Positions 7,809 through 16,444 are shown, numbered from the stretch's first letter. The stretch: 27,404 nt of DNA from an uncultured Eggerthellaceae bacterium (GCA_947565915.1 CANOHY010000025.1:1-27404); one strand, 5' to 3'. Made by a program: numbers and translations. Notes: a model not told the origin generated them from the letters alone.

Positions 7809-8633
7809 ATGTCGAATTGCGCGAGCAAAGAACACAAGCCGGGCTGGGACGAGATATCACAGCTACCAAGAGAATGGAACCTGTACAAGGACCTGATTGC
7901 TGGCATCCCCGAAGGCATCGCCGTGAAGGACTACTGCATTGGAAACCATTGGATCTTCCTCGAGGCTGAATGCGGCTTCGGCATGTCCATGGCCACGCAC
8001 GGCGGATCGGGAACGCTCTCGCTTGGCGAGCAACCCCTTCACATGACGCTGCGCGACGTGGCTTGCCTTGCCACCAGCTGGAACTTCATGGAGGCAAGCG
8101 TGGGCGTGGCCGCGCTGAATGCTTGGTACTCGTATGGCGAGCGCGTCAAAGAAGCCGGCATGAAGATCGAGGCCAAGGGCACCAACGACGCCTTCGACCT
8201 GTACAAGCGCATCTGCACAGGGAAGAAGGTGACCGTGGTGGGGCACTTCCCGCTGGTCGAACGCTTGGCTGACGACTGCAAGCTCACCGTGCTGGAGCGC
8301 GAGCCGCAAGCTGGCGACACGCCCGACCCGGCATGCGAGTACCTGATTCCGCACCAGGATGTCAGCTTCATGACCGGCATCACCCTGACGAACAAGACGC
8401 TCTCTCGCTTGCTGCAGCTTGCTTCAAGCGGCGACAGCAGCGTGATCATGGTGGGACCAAGCGTGGTGCCCGCACCCGTGCTGTACGGCTACGGCGTTGA
8501 CTGCATGGCGGGTTCGGTGATTACCGACCCCGAGCGTGCGCGTGCAGCCATCCTGCATGGGGCGACTTCCAGCATCTTCGGACACGGCGTTGAGAAGATG
8601 CGCGTTGAGCGCCCCGGCTGGCTGGCCTCCTAG
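7809..8633 (+). CDS. DUF4213/DUF364 family protein (putative heavy-metal chelation)
   Basis: This 274-residue soluble protein follows an AAGGGGGAGA ribosome site. Residues about 20-115 match the DUF4213-type N-terminal part (GIAVKDYCIGNHWIFLEAE, then LRDVACLATSWNFMEASVGV with NAW at 104-106). Residues about 137-265 are the DUF364 Rossmann-like part (KKVTVVGHFP at 139-148, then DVSFMTGITLTNKTL and SVIMVGPSVVPAPVLYGYG). The family is described as possibly chelating metals and is often found near metal or cofactor genes; its reaction is unknown. Here it stands alone, with its own AT-rich promoter region and a strong palindromic terminator, so context adds nothing on function. Confidence 0.85.
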   Translation: MSNCASKEHKPGWDEISQLPREWNLYKDLIAGIPEGIAVKDYCIGNHWIFLEAECGFGMSMATHGGSGTLSLGEQPLHMTLRDVACLATSWNFMEASVGVAALNAWYSYGERVKEAGMKIEAKGTNDAFDLYKRICTGKKVTVVGHFPLVERLADDCKLTVLEREPQAGDTPDPACEYLIPHQDVSFMTGITLTNKTLSRLLQLASSGDSSVIMVGPSVVPAPVLYGYGVDCMAGSVITDPERARAAILHGATSSIFGHGVEKMRVERPGWLAS

Positions 8634-8659
8634 CAAGCGAAAGCCGAGTCGTATTCAAA

Positions 8660-8689
8660 AGACGCGCATTCAATTGAATGCGCGTCTTC
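8660..8689. terminator. 30-base perfect palindrome, bidirectional terminator between convergent genes
   Basis: The sequence 8660-8689 is a perfect inverted repeat with 15-base arms (AAGACGCGCATTCAA and its complement). It sits between the DUF364 gene (plus) and the zinc-ribbon gene (minus). On the minus strand the stem runs into TTTTG, so it fits best as that gene's terminator; on the plus strand only a short CTT follows. Confidence 0.75.
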
Positions 8690-8737
8690 CGGCTGATGCT
8701 CTTTCGCTGACCTCTAGTCAGTACCCTAAAACGGAAG

Positions 8738-9910
8738 CTAGCTACCAATAGGACCTGACGCTCTGGTATAGACCATGCCATCTGCAGAAAGCGTATCGGT
8801 GGCGCTATCGTATACGTACGTCGAAGCGTCAGCTCGCAAGGTCACCCTGCCATCACGCACATCACCCACCTGGCTCCAGGTTGACGTCGTCTGATTCATG
8901 CGCATTTGGCTTAAGAACCGGCCATCTTCATAGAAGGTAACAACATGAATCATCGGAGCACCGCCGCCGCTTGATGACCAACTCCAGCTGCCAATGAAGC
9001 CACGCGCGTTCTTGGCCTCTTCCTCCTCGCGTGCGGTTATCTGAGGAAGCAGCTCGTTGCCATGCGCGATCTGAGCGTCTATGGAAGCAATCAGATTGGC
9101 GTAATCCGAACCGGCACCCGCATCATCGCCCCAGATGGCTTTCTCTTGCTCGATGGTTGCCTTGAGAGCCGCCAGCGCATCAAGCTTTTGCTGGCATGCC
9201 GAAGACGAAAGCGACTCTGCCGTATCGCCGTCACCAAAGCTCGCGGCAGCCAAGCTCTGCTCATAGTTCTGCTTGAACCAGGCGCGGATGCCCGCCATGG
9301 TTTGGTCGAGCGAGTCGAGTTCTTGAGCGATGTCATACGTCGAGCCATTGGGCAAAGCGAGGCCACCCTGCTGCTGCTCGCTTTGCAAGGAATCCTTCGC
9401 AGCCTGGCAAATCGCGTATTGCGCGAGCAGCGTTGCGCGATCGGCGCCCTCCCCCGTATTCACGTCAAGGGCATTGGCCTCCTGCATGATGCCATCGACG
9501 CTCTCCTGAATCTGCTCCGTGCGCTCCTCGACCTTCTTCTGCTGGTCGGCCTGCCACATGTTATAGCCAACGATGCCCACGACGACCACCACAACCACGA
9601 TGGCGATGCAAGCAATGAGAATGTTGCGACGCTTGTTCGACGAGCTCTTTTCCGGCTTCCGCGAAGGAGCAGCAGCCTGCTGGGGCTGCTGGGGCTGCTG
9701 GGGCTGCTGGGGCTGTTGGGGCTGTTGCGTGGCTTGGGAAGCCGATTCGGTCGAACCCTGCTGTGGCATCTGCATGGGTTGTTGCTCTGCCGGAACTGCT
9801 TGCGTTGGCTGCGCAACTGGCTGGGTGCTTGGTGCCTTGAGCGAAGTGCCGCACTTCGAGCAGAAGGCTGCCCCGTCGGGAAGTTCGTTACCGCATGCGG
9901 GACAATACAT
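8738..9910 (-). CDS. Zinc-ribbon, single-span membrane protein with Gln/Pro repeat
   Basis: The protein is 390 residues from the ATG at 9910, which has AGGAG seven bases upstream; a TTG two codons earlier would sit on the ribosome site. Residues 1-22 form a zinc ribbon (C3, C6, C17, C20). Residues about 25-90 are Gln/Pro-rich, including five tandem PQQ units encoded by 9-base repeats. A membrane span rich in Val/Ile lies near 95-118. Residues 120-300 are helical and charged, probably coiled coil. The C-terminal 80 residues (GFIGSWSWSSSGGG, then VTFYEDGRFLSQMRMN and TYVYDSATDTLSADGMVY) look like a small beta domain of the lipocalin-like or DUF5640 kind. The ribbon would be cytoplasmic and the beta domain outside. 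The function is unknown; such proteins often act in envelope sensing, which I cannot show here. Confidence 0.8.
   Translation of the reverse strand: MYCPACGNELPDGAAFCSKCGTSLKAPSTQPVAQPTQAVPAEQQPMQMPQQGSTESASQATQQPQQPQQPQQPQQPQQAAAPSRKPEKSSSNKRRNILIACIAIVVVVVVVGIVGYNMWQADQQKKVEERTEQIQESVDGIMQEANALDVNTGEGADRATLLAQYAICQAAKDSLQSEQQQGGLALPNGSTYDIAQELDSLDQTMAGIRAWFKQNYEQSLAAASFGDGDTAESLSSSACQQKLDALAALKATIEQEKAIWGDDAGAGSDYANLIASIDAQIAHGNELLPQITAREEEEAKNARGFIGSWSWSSSGGGAPMIHVVTFYEDGRFLSQMRMNQTTSTWSQVGDVRDGRVTLRADASTYVYDSATDTLSADGMVYTRASGPIGS
9677..9727 (-). repeat. 9-base tandem repeat encoding Pro-Gln-Gln
   Basis: Plus-strand units CTGCTGGGG occur four times from 9677, followed by one CTGTTGGGG and a partial unit. 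The unit is a multiple of three, so slippage would change linker length without shifting the frame. Confidence 0.85.
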
Positions 9911-9958
9911 GGTCAAGCTCCTTGCATCGACTTATCGAGAGCGAATCAACACTGCGAG

Positions 9959-9964
9959 ATTATA
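9959..9964 (-). promoter_or_regulatory. Candidate -10 box for the zinc-ribbon gene
   Basis: A perfect TATAAT on the minus strand lies about 50 bases before the start at 9910 in the 128-base gap after the surface-protein gene. The -35 region is poor, which leaves it a candidate only. Confidence 0.45.
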
Positions 9965-10038
9965 GAACGAAACTCACGTCATGACCGCAAGCTGCCCGGC
10001 ACCATTCCGGCATCGGCATACTGTCCAGCATGCGCCAA

Positions 10039-13000
10039 TCAGCGCCTCTTCCTCATTCTGAAGTTGACGCCAAGCGCAACGCCAATTGCTACGGCCACCA
10101 CGACTTGCACCCCTACCACAGCTACGAGCAAATTGGCGACATCTGCGTTGGCATTCCCTGCGGCATCCTTGGAACCCGAAGCCTTCGAGCTTCCCCTGTC
10201 GAGCGAGAGAACTTCGCTTGCAGCGCTACTCTCGGCTGCGTTGTCGGGATTATCAGCCGCCCCGGAAGCCGATTGGCCGTCTTCGTTCGACAAAGAATCA
10301 CCTTCCGAGGGCGTGCCATCGGTTGCAAGCGGATCGGACGGATTTCCAGAAGGCGCGTAAGGGTCGTTGGGCCAGCTGGTTTCGCCACCCCAGGGCGCGC
10401 CTCCCGATTCACCCGTTTCGCCAATTGCACCTGAGCTTCCCTGATGACCCGAGTTGCCTGCATTGCCAGAGTTGCTAGAATTCCCCGAACTGCCCGCGTT
10501 GCCGGAATTGCCTGAATTCTCATTCTGTTCGCGGGCAGCCTCATCGATCCAGTTCACATGCGCCGTGGCAGTCCCCTTGTTCTTAGCGGCATCCTGGAAC
10601 TCGAAGGTGAACTCGCCGTTCTTGGAGAAGGCATGCGTTATGGTGCCATCTCCCGAAACATGAACTCCCTTGGTATTGGTGATGGTGATTGGCTCGCTTG
10701 GCACCAACGTGGCGATGACATCCTCGGCGGTCGTGCTCGTAGTGTTGTAGCTCACCGACGCTGTGGGAGCTTCGCGGTCGATCCAATCTACCTTCGCCGT
10801 GGTAGAGCCCTTGTTCCCCAGAGCATCCTCGTATTCGAACAAGAACTCACCATTGTCGGGGAAGGTATGGGTTTCGCCTCCCGCGCTGGTGACGTGCGAA
10901 TCGGATTGGTCCTCGAGGGAAATCGTTGCCGTCACGTTCTTGTTCGTGGCAGTCGGCTCGTCGTAGGTGATGGTTGCCTTGGGCGCTTCATGATCAATCC
11001 AGTCAACCTTTACGGGGTAGCTGCCCTGCATGCCGTCGGGGTCGATATACTGGAAGTAGAACTCGCCGTTCTCGTCGAACGTGTAGGTGTTCTTGCCACC
11101 GTTGTTCATGATGTGATAGCCATCGGGAAACTCGATTACCACATCAACCGGGTCCTTCGTGGTCTTGTCCGACGTCGTCGAGAAGTTCAGGTTCACTTCC
11201 GGAGTCTGCTTGATCCAGTACACGCTGGCAACAGCCGTGCCACTGTTGCCCGCGGCATCGACCAGCTCGAAAGTGAACTCGCCATTGCTGTCGAACGTAT
11301 GGGTCTCGCCACCCTCGCTCGTCACGGTAACGCCCTCTTCGTTTGGCTCCACTGTTGCAACGACGGGTTGGTCGGTGATGTCGGTGGTGCTGTAGGTAAC
11401 CGTGGCGGTTGGCTCCTCATGGTCGATCCAGTCCACGGTGATCGTCTTGCGGCCTGCATTGCCCGCTTCGTCGGCGAACACGATGTCGATGGAGTTGTTC
11501 TCTATGAACGTGATGCTCATGGGACCAGCGCTCAACTTCCCATCATAGGGCTGTCCGCTGCCGTCCAAGACGCTGATGCCGTCGGTTACGATGGTCACCG
11601 GCTCGTCGAACGTCATCGATACGACCACATCGCTATTGGTCGGATCGGTGGTGCTGTACGAGACCTCCATCTGGGGCGCCGTCTTGTCGATCCAGTCGAC
11701 GGATGCCGTGGTAGTGCCCTTGCTGCCCGCTGCATCGACGTACTCGAAGGTGAAGCTGCCGTTCTCGGTGAACGTAAGCGACGTAGCCCCACCAGGCGTG
11801 TTCGTCACGGTTATGGGCCTCGTTGCATTGACGAGCGTAGCCACCACATCGCCGTTCGTCTTGCTTATGACGTCGTAGCTTACCTTCGCCTTCGGCATGG
11901 GGTCGGCTGCCAGGTCTTCGTAGAGCTTGACATCGGCAATCGAGACCAAGCCCTTGGCTCCCAAGGGGAGGTTGTTCATGCATTCCGCGGTCTTGCAGGT
12001 GAGCCTGATGTATTTCGCTTGAACCGGCGCGAACGTCTCGGCATGCACTCCCGCGCCCGTCTTCGAGGTGTCGCCGTTCGCAACAACATCGGACCAATTC
12101 TTGAGATCCATGCTCACGGAAATCGAGAATTGCTGCACGAGCCCGTAAGGTACGCCTATCATCGACGTCAGGCGCTTGGGAATGAAATCGAAACCCGAGA
12201 GGAATCTCGGCTCATCCAACTCGATGGTAACGTAATGGGGAAGAGCGCCCTTTCCCGTCAGCCAATATGTGTTGGTGTTGCCATCGAGGATGTTCGCTGG
12301 GCCGCCCGCCGCTGCACCGCCATGCGCTTCCGCGATCTTCAGATGCCCGGGTTCGATGTAGTTGCGGTTCTCGATGATGATATTCTCGGTGAACGTATAC
12401 CGAACATAGTTGGTTGCAAGCTGCGTGCCCGTAGCGTGATTGCGAATAAACAGACGTTTGCTACCCTCGAGGTTCGGAGTTGTCGTAGCTGGGATCCACG
12501 TGGCATCTGCGGGCACAACGATCGACTCCACGTCGTCGGTGAGATAGTATTCCATCGCGCTGGTCATGCCATTGATGCGGTTCTCATCGTCGTTGGGCGA
12601 AAGCCCCACTGCCGAAAACGACGGTTGCGTGATGTCGATGGTGAAGGTGTTCCCCTGACGCGGGGCGCCTATGATGTGCACCTTGATGTCGTCCTTGGCG
12701 GTGATGCGAGCGATTTGCTCAGGTGGCAGCGTCACGGAGTCCTCATGTACCTCGATCCACGTGTTGCCCCCGTCAAGGCTGTATTCCCAAGCTACGCCCG
12801 CGCCTTGGAACGACTTAGTCAGGACCAGCTGGTTCGCGCTTGCACCATCGAACGAGAAGGTGGCAACGCGATTGTCCAGAACGCCGAGCAGCGCGTTCGC
12901 AACGGCATTGATCTCCTTGGCTTGGATGGACTGCGCGCCGGTTGCGCGAGAGGCTTCCTGCAGCGTAGACTGCACCAGCATCATGAACCTCGCCTTAACG

Positions 13001-14994
13001 ACGGGGTCGGTGATCTTCGCACCCAGGCGGCGCGTGAGGTCGTACATCGGAAGCGGGTGGTACTTCATGTCGTTGGCGCACTGGGCGGCAAGATCATAGA
13101 GGTCCTCCTGCGAGGAGTTCGTGCGTTCATCCAGCGCGATGTTTATGAGGCCATTCCAAGCGTCCAGGTTGATGTGCTCTTGGTCGTAGGCGTCGTTGTA
13201 GATCTGGACCAGCGCATCCCAGTCGTTGCGATAGACCTTCGCCATGAGCATCAGCATGTTCGCTTTCTCGAACGTGTCGTACTCATTTTGAGCTTCCTGC
13301 GACAAGAACATGTACGAGGCAGACTGGATATTGCCGTTGTTGGTCACGTTCGCACCACCAGCGCCCCATCCGTAGGGCATGAGCGTAGGCGTGGTATTCG
13401 CCCAACCGCTAGCCACGATGCTGTTGGTGAGCTGCCAGGCGTTCTTGCCGCCGCCCGCATCGTACATGTAGATGTACGCGCAATGACCGGGCTGGCCGAC
13501 GGGTGTGGCAGGATACCCCCATGCGCATTGGATGTTCGAGCCCGTCTTGGAGAGGCCACCGCAAACGGCACCCTCTTCGAACACGATCCAGAGCTTCGGA
13601 TAGCCGCTCTTGTAGGTGATGTTGTAGGCGGACAGGTTGTACTTCGCATCCCACTTGGCGTAGTTCGCCGGCGAGTAGTACTGCGGGCTGCCGTACGAGT
13701 AGCCCAACCCGTACTTGATGTAGGTATACGGATTGAAGCGCGCGCTGAGCTGCGCGCCGTTTCCGAACTTCGAGGTGTAGTCGCGCAACCACAAGATCTC
13801 CTCGTCGTCGATCTGGGCCGTCATGACCCAGCGCATCTCCTCAACGGTGAAGTTCGCGAACATCCCCGGGCTGCCGAGCTTGTTGTTCTCGTACATGCTC
13901 TTGAAGATCTCATAGCGCGTCACTGGGTTGGAGGTTTGGTTGTTGAAGATCCATAGGTTGATGGGACGCGCATGGGCAAGAGAGAGCGCCAACATCATGC
14001 GCAGGTTCAGATCGCCGTTGCGCACGCCGTTGACAACCGTGTCGTCTTTCAGGTCGTCTTTGTGCGCCGCGTAGAGGTTGCTCAGCACCTGGAGCGCGTT
14101 CGCGTACGTGCCGTTGGGAGTGCTTCCCATGGTCCACAGGCGCAATGCCTCCTCGTCGTTCAAGAACCATTCCAGCATCGTGCGGTTCTCTGGGCTGGTC
14201 TCGACGAAGGTGCGCAGCCCATACTGGCCCATGTTGGCGATGAGGGTGCGCTGAAGCAGCAGCAGTTGCAATTCTTCTGGCACGGGACCGCCCGTGTACT
14301 TGGACATGATCTCGGCATCGAGGTCCTCGACGGTCCTGACGATGTTGTCCGTGTAGCCTTCGTGCACCAGCTTGGTGTCGGCCCAAGCGGCATGGTCGGA
14401 TGCGTTGCTGCCATTGGCATCGGCATACAGGCGAATGTACTTGATGCCTTGGATGTCGATTCTGAACTGACCAGCGCCATCGCCGCTCTTAATCGGCGCG
14501 GGATCTGCGTCGGTCCGCAGGTCCCAGTTCACGCCATCGCTGGAGGTGTAGACGTAGAACTTCACGCCATTGCCCACATTGTTGTTCGTTGTGTTCAAGC
14601 CGTAATAGGTCACGAAGTAGTGGTAATCGGCGCTGTATTGGCTGATGTCGTAATCGACCGTAGAGGTGGCGTGGGCGAAGATGCCCTTTTGGAACGTGGT
14701 AGCCGATCCGTTCACGTTTAGCGTAATGCCACCGTTGTTGACACCGTTCTTGTCCAGCGTCAGATTGCCCCAACCAACCTTGGCGGAAGCATAGGGAATA
14801 TCGGAAAGGTAGACGACATCACTCGTGGCATCGCCATCGTCGACGAAGATGCTATCACCCGATAGGGATGCGGCGGTGAGAGCGGAGTCGTCCGCCACGG
14901 CTAGCTGCGACGGGCTAAAGAATACCAAGCCGAAGAAGAGCATGGCGCATAGCACGAAGAAGCGAATCGGTTTCGATATCCACGATGTCAGCAT
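10039..14994 (-). CDS. Large multidomain surface protein (NPCBM, transglutaminase-like, discoidin-like, six Ig-like repeats)
   Basis: From the ATG at 14994 (AAGGA seven bases upstream) the protein is 1651 residues; an in-frame ATG 45 bases earlier lacks a ribosome site. Residues 1-34 are a signal peptide ending LAVA. Residues 55-213 match NPCBM (GIFAHATSTVDYDIS, then GVKFYVYTSSDGVNWDLRT). Residues about 220-760 contain a transglutaminase-like core: GAVCGGLSKTGSN with C478 and GQPGHCAYIYM with H504, plausibly the Cys-His pair. Residues about 883-1023 are an F5/8-type discoidin fold (NILDGNTNTYWLTGKG). Residues about 1033-1485 are six Ig-like repeats of 70-85 residues, each ending near VDWID. 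A Ser/Gly/Asn-rich stalk leads to a membrane span and an RMRKRR tail. No LPXTG motif is present, so it is probably anchored by the C-terminal helix. It likely binds or modifies host or dietary glycoprotein; the substrate is unknown. Confidence 0.9.
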   Translation of the reverse strand: MLTSWISKPIRFFVLCAMLFFGLVFFSPSQLAVADDSALTAASLSGDSIFVDDGDATSDVVYLSDIPYASAKVGWGNLTLDKNGVNNGGITLNVNGSATTFQKGIFAHATSTVDYDISQYSADYHYFVTYYGLNTTNNNVGNGVKFYVYTSSDGVNWDLRTDADPAPIKSGDGAGQFRIDIQGIKYIRLYADANGSNASDHAAWADTKLVHEGYTDNIVRTVEDLDAEIMSKYTGGPVPEELQLLLLQRTLIANMGQYGLRTFVETSPENRTMLEWFLNDEEALRLWTMGSTPNGTYANALQVLSNLYAAHKDDLKDDTVVNGVRNGDLNLRMMLALSLAHARPINLWIFNNQTSNPVTRYEIFKSMYENNKLGSPGMFANFTVEEMRWVMTAQIDDEEILWLRDYTSKFGNGAQLSARFNPYTYIKYGLGYSYGSPQYYSPANYAKWDAKYNLSAYNITYKSGYPKLWIVFEEGAVCGGLSKTGSNIQCAWGYPATPVGQPGHCAYIYMYDAGGGKNAWQLTNSIVASGWANTTPTLMPYGWGAGGANVTNNGNIQSASYMFLSQEAQNEYDTFEKANMLMLMAKVYRNDWDALVQIYNDAYDQEHINLDAWNGLINIALDERTNSSQEDLYDLAAQCANDMKYHPLPMYDLTRRLGAKITDPVVKARFMMLVQSTLQEASRATGAQSIQAKEINAVANALLGVLDNRVATFSFDGASANQLVLTKSFQGAGVAWEYSLDGGNTWIEVHEDSVTLPPEQIARITAKDDIKVHIIGAPRQGNTFTIDITQPSFSAVGLSPNDDENRINGMTSAMEYYLTDDVESIVVPADATWIPATTTPNLEGSKRLFIRNHATGTQLATNYVRYTFTENIIIENRNYIEPGHLKIAEAHGGAAAGGPANILDGNTNTYWLTGKGALPHYVTIELDEPRFLSGFDFIPKRLTSMIGVPYGLVQQFSISVSMDLKNWSDVVANGDTSKTGAGVHAETFAPVQAKYIRLTCKTAECMNNLPLGAKGLVSIADVKLYEDLAADPMPKAKVSYDVISKTNGDVVATLVNATRPITVTNTPGGATSLTFTENGSFTFEYVDAAGSKGTTTASVDWIDKTAPQMEVSYSTTDPTNSDVVVSMTFDEPVTIVTDGISVLDGSGQPYDGKLSAGPMSITFIENNSIDIVFADEAGNAGRKTITVDWIDHEEPTATVTYSTTDITDQPVVATVEPNEEGVTVTSEGGETHTFDSNGEFTFELVDAAGNSGTAVASVYWIKQTPEVNLNFSTTSDKTTKDPVDVVIEFPDGYHIMNNGGKNTYTFDENGEFYFQYIDPDGMQGSYPVKVDWIDHEAPKATITYDEPTATNKNVTATISLEDQSDSHVTSAGGETHTFPDNGEFLFEYEDALGNKGSTTAKVDWIDREAPTASVSYNTTSTTAEDVIATLVPSEPITITNTKGVHVSGDGTITHAFSKNGEFTFEFQDAAKNKGTATAHVNWIDEAAREQNENSGNSGNAGSSGNSSNSGNAGNSGHQGSSGAIGETGESGGAPWGGETSWPNDPYAPSGNPSDPLATDGTPSEGDSLSNEDGQSASGAADNPDNAAESSAASEVLSLDRGSSKASGSKDAAGNANADVANLLVAVVGVQVVVAVAIGVALGVNFRMRKRR
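10541..11895 (-). repeat. Six Ig-like repeats in the surface-protein gene
   Basis: Six units of roughly 210-260 bases encode related beta domains. Each contains a variant of the pattern TFTENGEFTFEYVDAAGNKG and ends with VDWID-(H/R/K)-EAP. Divergence at the DNA level is considerable, so they are old duplications. Confidence 0.75.
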
Positions 14995-15074
14995 AAGGAA
15001 TTCCTTCCCAAGCCTCCAGTTGTCAATCGCCCGCGTCACGGCCGTCAGCGGGACTGCGTTTATATTATCCGGAT

Positions 15075-15103
15075 ATTATAGAATCTTCGACAATCATTGT
15101 GGA
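15075..15103 (-). promoter_or_regulatory. Candidate promoter of the surface-protein gene
   Basis: On the minus strand TCCACA (15103-15098) and a perfect TATAAT (15080-15075) are separated by 17 bases, about 80 bases before the start codon at 14994. It lies in an AT-rich stretch. Confidence 0.5.
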
Positions 15104-15460
15104 GCCTTGGCGCGCGAATCCTCGCGAATCCTGCGAAATCTTCTTTTCTCTTCGCGCCTTGAGCATGGAAAAACGGAGAATTCGCTATGCTTTTGCAGCA
15201 AATCCCTATGAGATGATTCCTCGCGCTGCACCATGCAGCTTCACGACCACGAAACCTGCTCTATTAGATTCCGTTGAGGACGATGCCAGCATAGTCCTGG
15301 CTTTAATGGAATACATGAGCGATGACCACGCTGTCCTCTTCTTTGAAGTACAGAGCAAGATGGCCTTTCACTAAAACCGTGTGGTATCCAAGACGTCCGA
15401 GCACCTCGAATCGCGAAAGGCGATGCTCCACGACGCCGCTTCGAAGGCTTTCGAGCATAG
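15104..15460. other. Stretch without a recognisable gene
   Basis: The only sizeable plus-strand frame (from 15165, about 69 codons) lacks a ribosome site and a recognisable motif. The stretch lies between the surface-protein promoter and the MarR remnant and may be decayed coding DNA belonging to the latter. Confidence 0.4.
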
Positions 15461-15973
15461 CCTCCCATTCATCGAGAAAGGATGCTGCGCCGCGTGGCGA
15501 AGAAAGCTGCTGGCAATGGGTATGTGACCATCGCCGACCCGTAATACAAGTTCGAGGTTACGCTCACCAACAAGGGCAAAGAGGTGGTGCAGAAGCGCAT
15601 GGCCGCCGAGGACCGTGCTGCCGATGCCATCTTGGAAGGCTTGAGCGAGCAGGAACGCGAGCAGCTGGCGAGCATCACCGTGAAGATTTCGCAGACATGC
15701 GAAGAGCTCGGGATTGACTACTCCGCGATCAAGGAGCGTAAGCATAGCTGCAAGAAGCATGGCAACCATGGTGGCCAGGGCAAGGTCGGACATAGTGGTT
15801 GCGAAGGCGGAGGCCACGGTGGTCACAAGTGTAGCGGTCATGGTAATGGTGGCTGCAAGAAGCATGGTGGGCACGGGCACGGTGGGCACGGACGCTGCTG
15901 CCATGAAGGCTCCGCTCCGCACTACGTCTTCGTTTTCGGAGAAGGCGGCCACCATCACCATCATTGCAAATAG
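15461..15973 (+). pseudogene. Decayed MarR-type regulator with His/Cys/Gly-rich tail
   Basis: Reading the frame of 15973 backwards gives the C-terminal half of a winged-helix MarR-type protein: MLRRVAKKAAGNGYVTIADP, then an in-frame TAA at 15542-15544, then YKFEVTLTNKGKEVVQKRMA and a dimerisation helix (DAILEGLSEQEREQLASI). The N-terminal DNA-binding half is missing, and a second in-frame stop lies at 15458. The last 75 residues are extraordinarily rich in His, Cys and Gly (GGHGGHKCSGHG, CKKHGGHGHGGHGRCC, HHHHHC), suggesting metal binding. A 129-codon frame from the ATG at 15584 remains intact and could still be expressed, but it would lack the DNA-reading helix. The intact ancestor was probably a metal-responsive MarR; this copy looks broken. 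Confidence 0.6.
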
Positions 15974-16172
15974 AGGATGAACCGATTTTGCGCGAGCTAA
16001 ACTAACCCGGACATATCTATAGGGAGCTTAAGGACACTTGAATGAACCTGAGGCGTAGCTAAATCAATTCTATGCGAACCTCTAGCAAACCTGGTCAATT
16101 CGAGTTGAATTTATAGCCGATATAGGGTGCGAGATTGTCTCACTTGACCAGGGTTTTCTCGTTCATCAAACC
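15974..16172. other. Intergenic stretch with a 9-base inverted repeat
   Basis: No gene is visible. CCTGGTCAA at 16090-16098 and TTGACCAGG at 16144-16152 are perfect inverted copies 45 bases apart, followed by GTTTTCTCG. A smaller stem (GTGCGAGA/TCTCAC, 16128-16143) lies inside. This could be a terminator-like or small-RNA structure, or an old mobile-element end. Confidence 0.4.
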
Positions 16173-16203
16173 AAGCGCCGACGATGCAAGCCCGTCGGCG
16201 CTT
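16173..16203 (+). terminator. Rho-independent terminator
   Basis: Perfect 11-base arms AAGCGCCGACG (16173-16183) and CGTCGGCGCTT (16193-16203) with a 9-base loop are followed on the plus strand by TCTGTTT. The reverse strand also runs into T-rich sequence, so it may work both ways. Confidence 0.7.
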
Positions 16204-16251
16204 TCTGTTTCCGCACGCTGCCAGCTTTCGCGCCTTTCCTAAGGCCCATCT

Positions 16252-16397
16252 ACATCGACTTCGGGCCCCAGATGTATGGATTCCAAAGGTTGGCAAACAA
16301 ACCGGGTTTTAAAACCACCAGGTCAGAAGCTCGTTGGCCCAATCGGATCTTTCTCAAGCACCTGAATATCCATGCACCTGACGCCCGAAGTCGATGT
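16252..16397. repeat. 146-base structure with 30-base inverted arms
   Basis: Arm 16252-16281 and arm 16368-16397 are inverted copies with about 26 of 30 positions matching; the outer 15 bases (ACATCGACTTCGGGC and complement) are perfect. The loop contains a 12-base palindrome GGTTTTAAAACC (16305-16316). It carries no gene. Size and form suit a small non-autonomous repeat element or a structured RNA. Confidence 0.65.
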
Positions 16398-16444
16398 TAG
16401 GGCCCATGTTTTTAGATAGTGCGGAATAGTGCACCATAATAATG

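Noticed and set aside
9911..9916. TTG start for the zinc-ribbon gene
   Set aside because: It sits one base from the AGGAG site; the ATG at 9910 has proper spacing.
9981..9991. ATGACCGCAAG shared with 26597-26607
   Set aside because: Many 11-base matches are expected by chance in a window of this size, and the surroundings do not match.
9983..10020. Hairpin between the surface-protein and zinc-ribbon genes
   Set aside because: Only a 6-base stem with a bulge and no T-run; too weak to call a terminator.
10039..10250. Possible LPXTG sorting signal at the end of the surface protein
   Set aside because: No LPXTG-like motif precedes the final membrane span; only the span and the basic tail are present.
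10558..13956. 1132-codon plus-strand open frame opposite the surface-protein gene
   Set aside because: It is a product of codon bias on the other strand: no ribosome site, no recognisable domain, odd composition, while the minus strand has clear domains.
15165..15374. 69-codon frame, possible small protein
   Set aside because: No ribosome site and no recognisable motif; listed only as part of the gene-free stretch.
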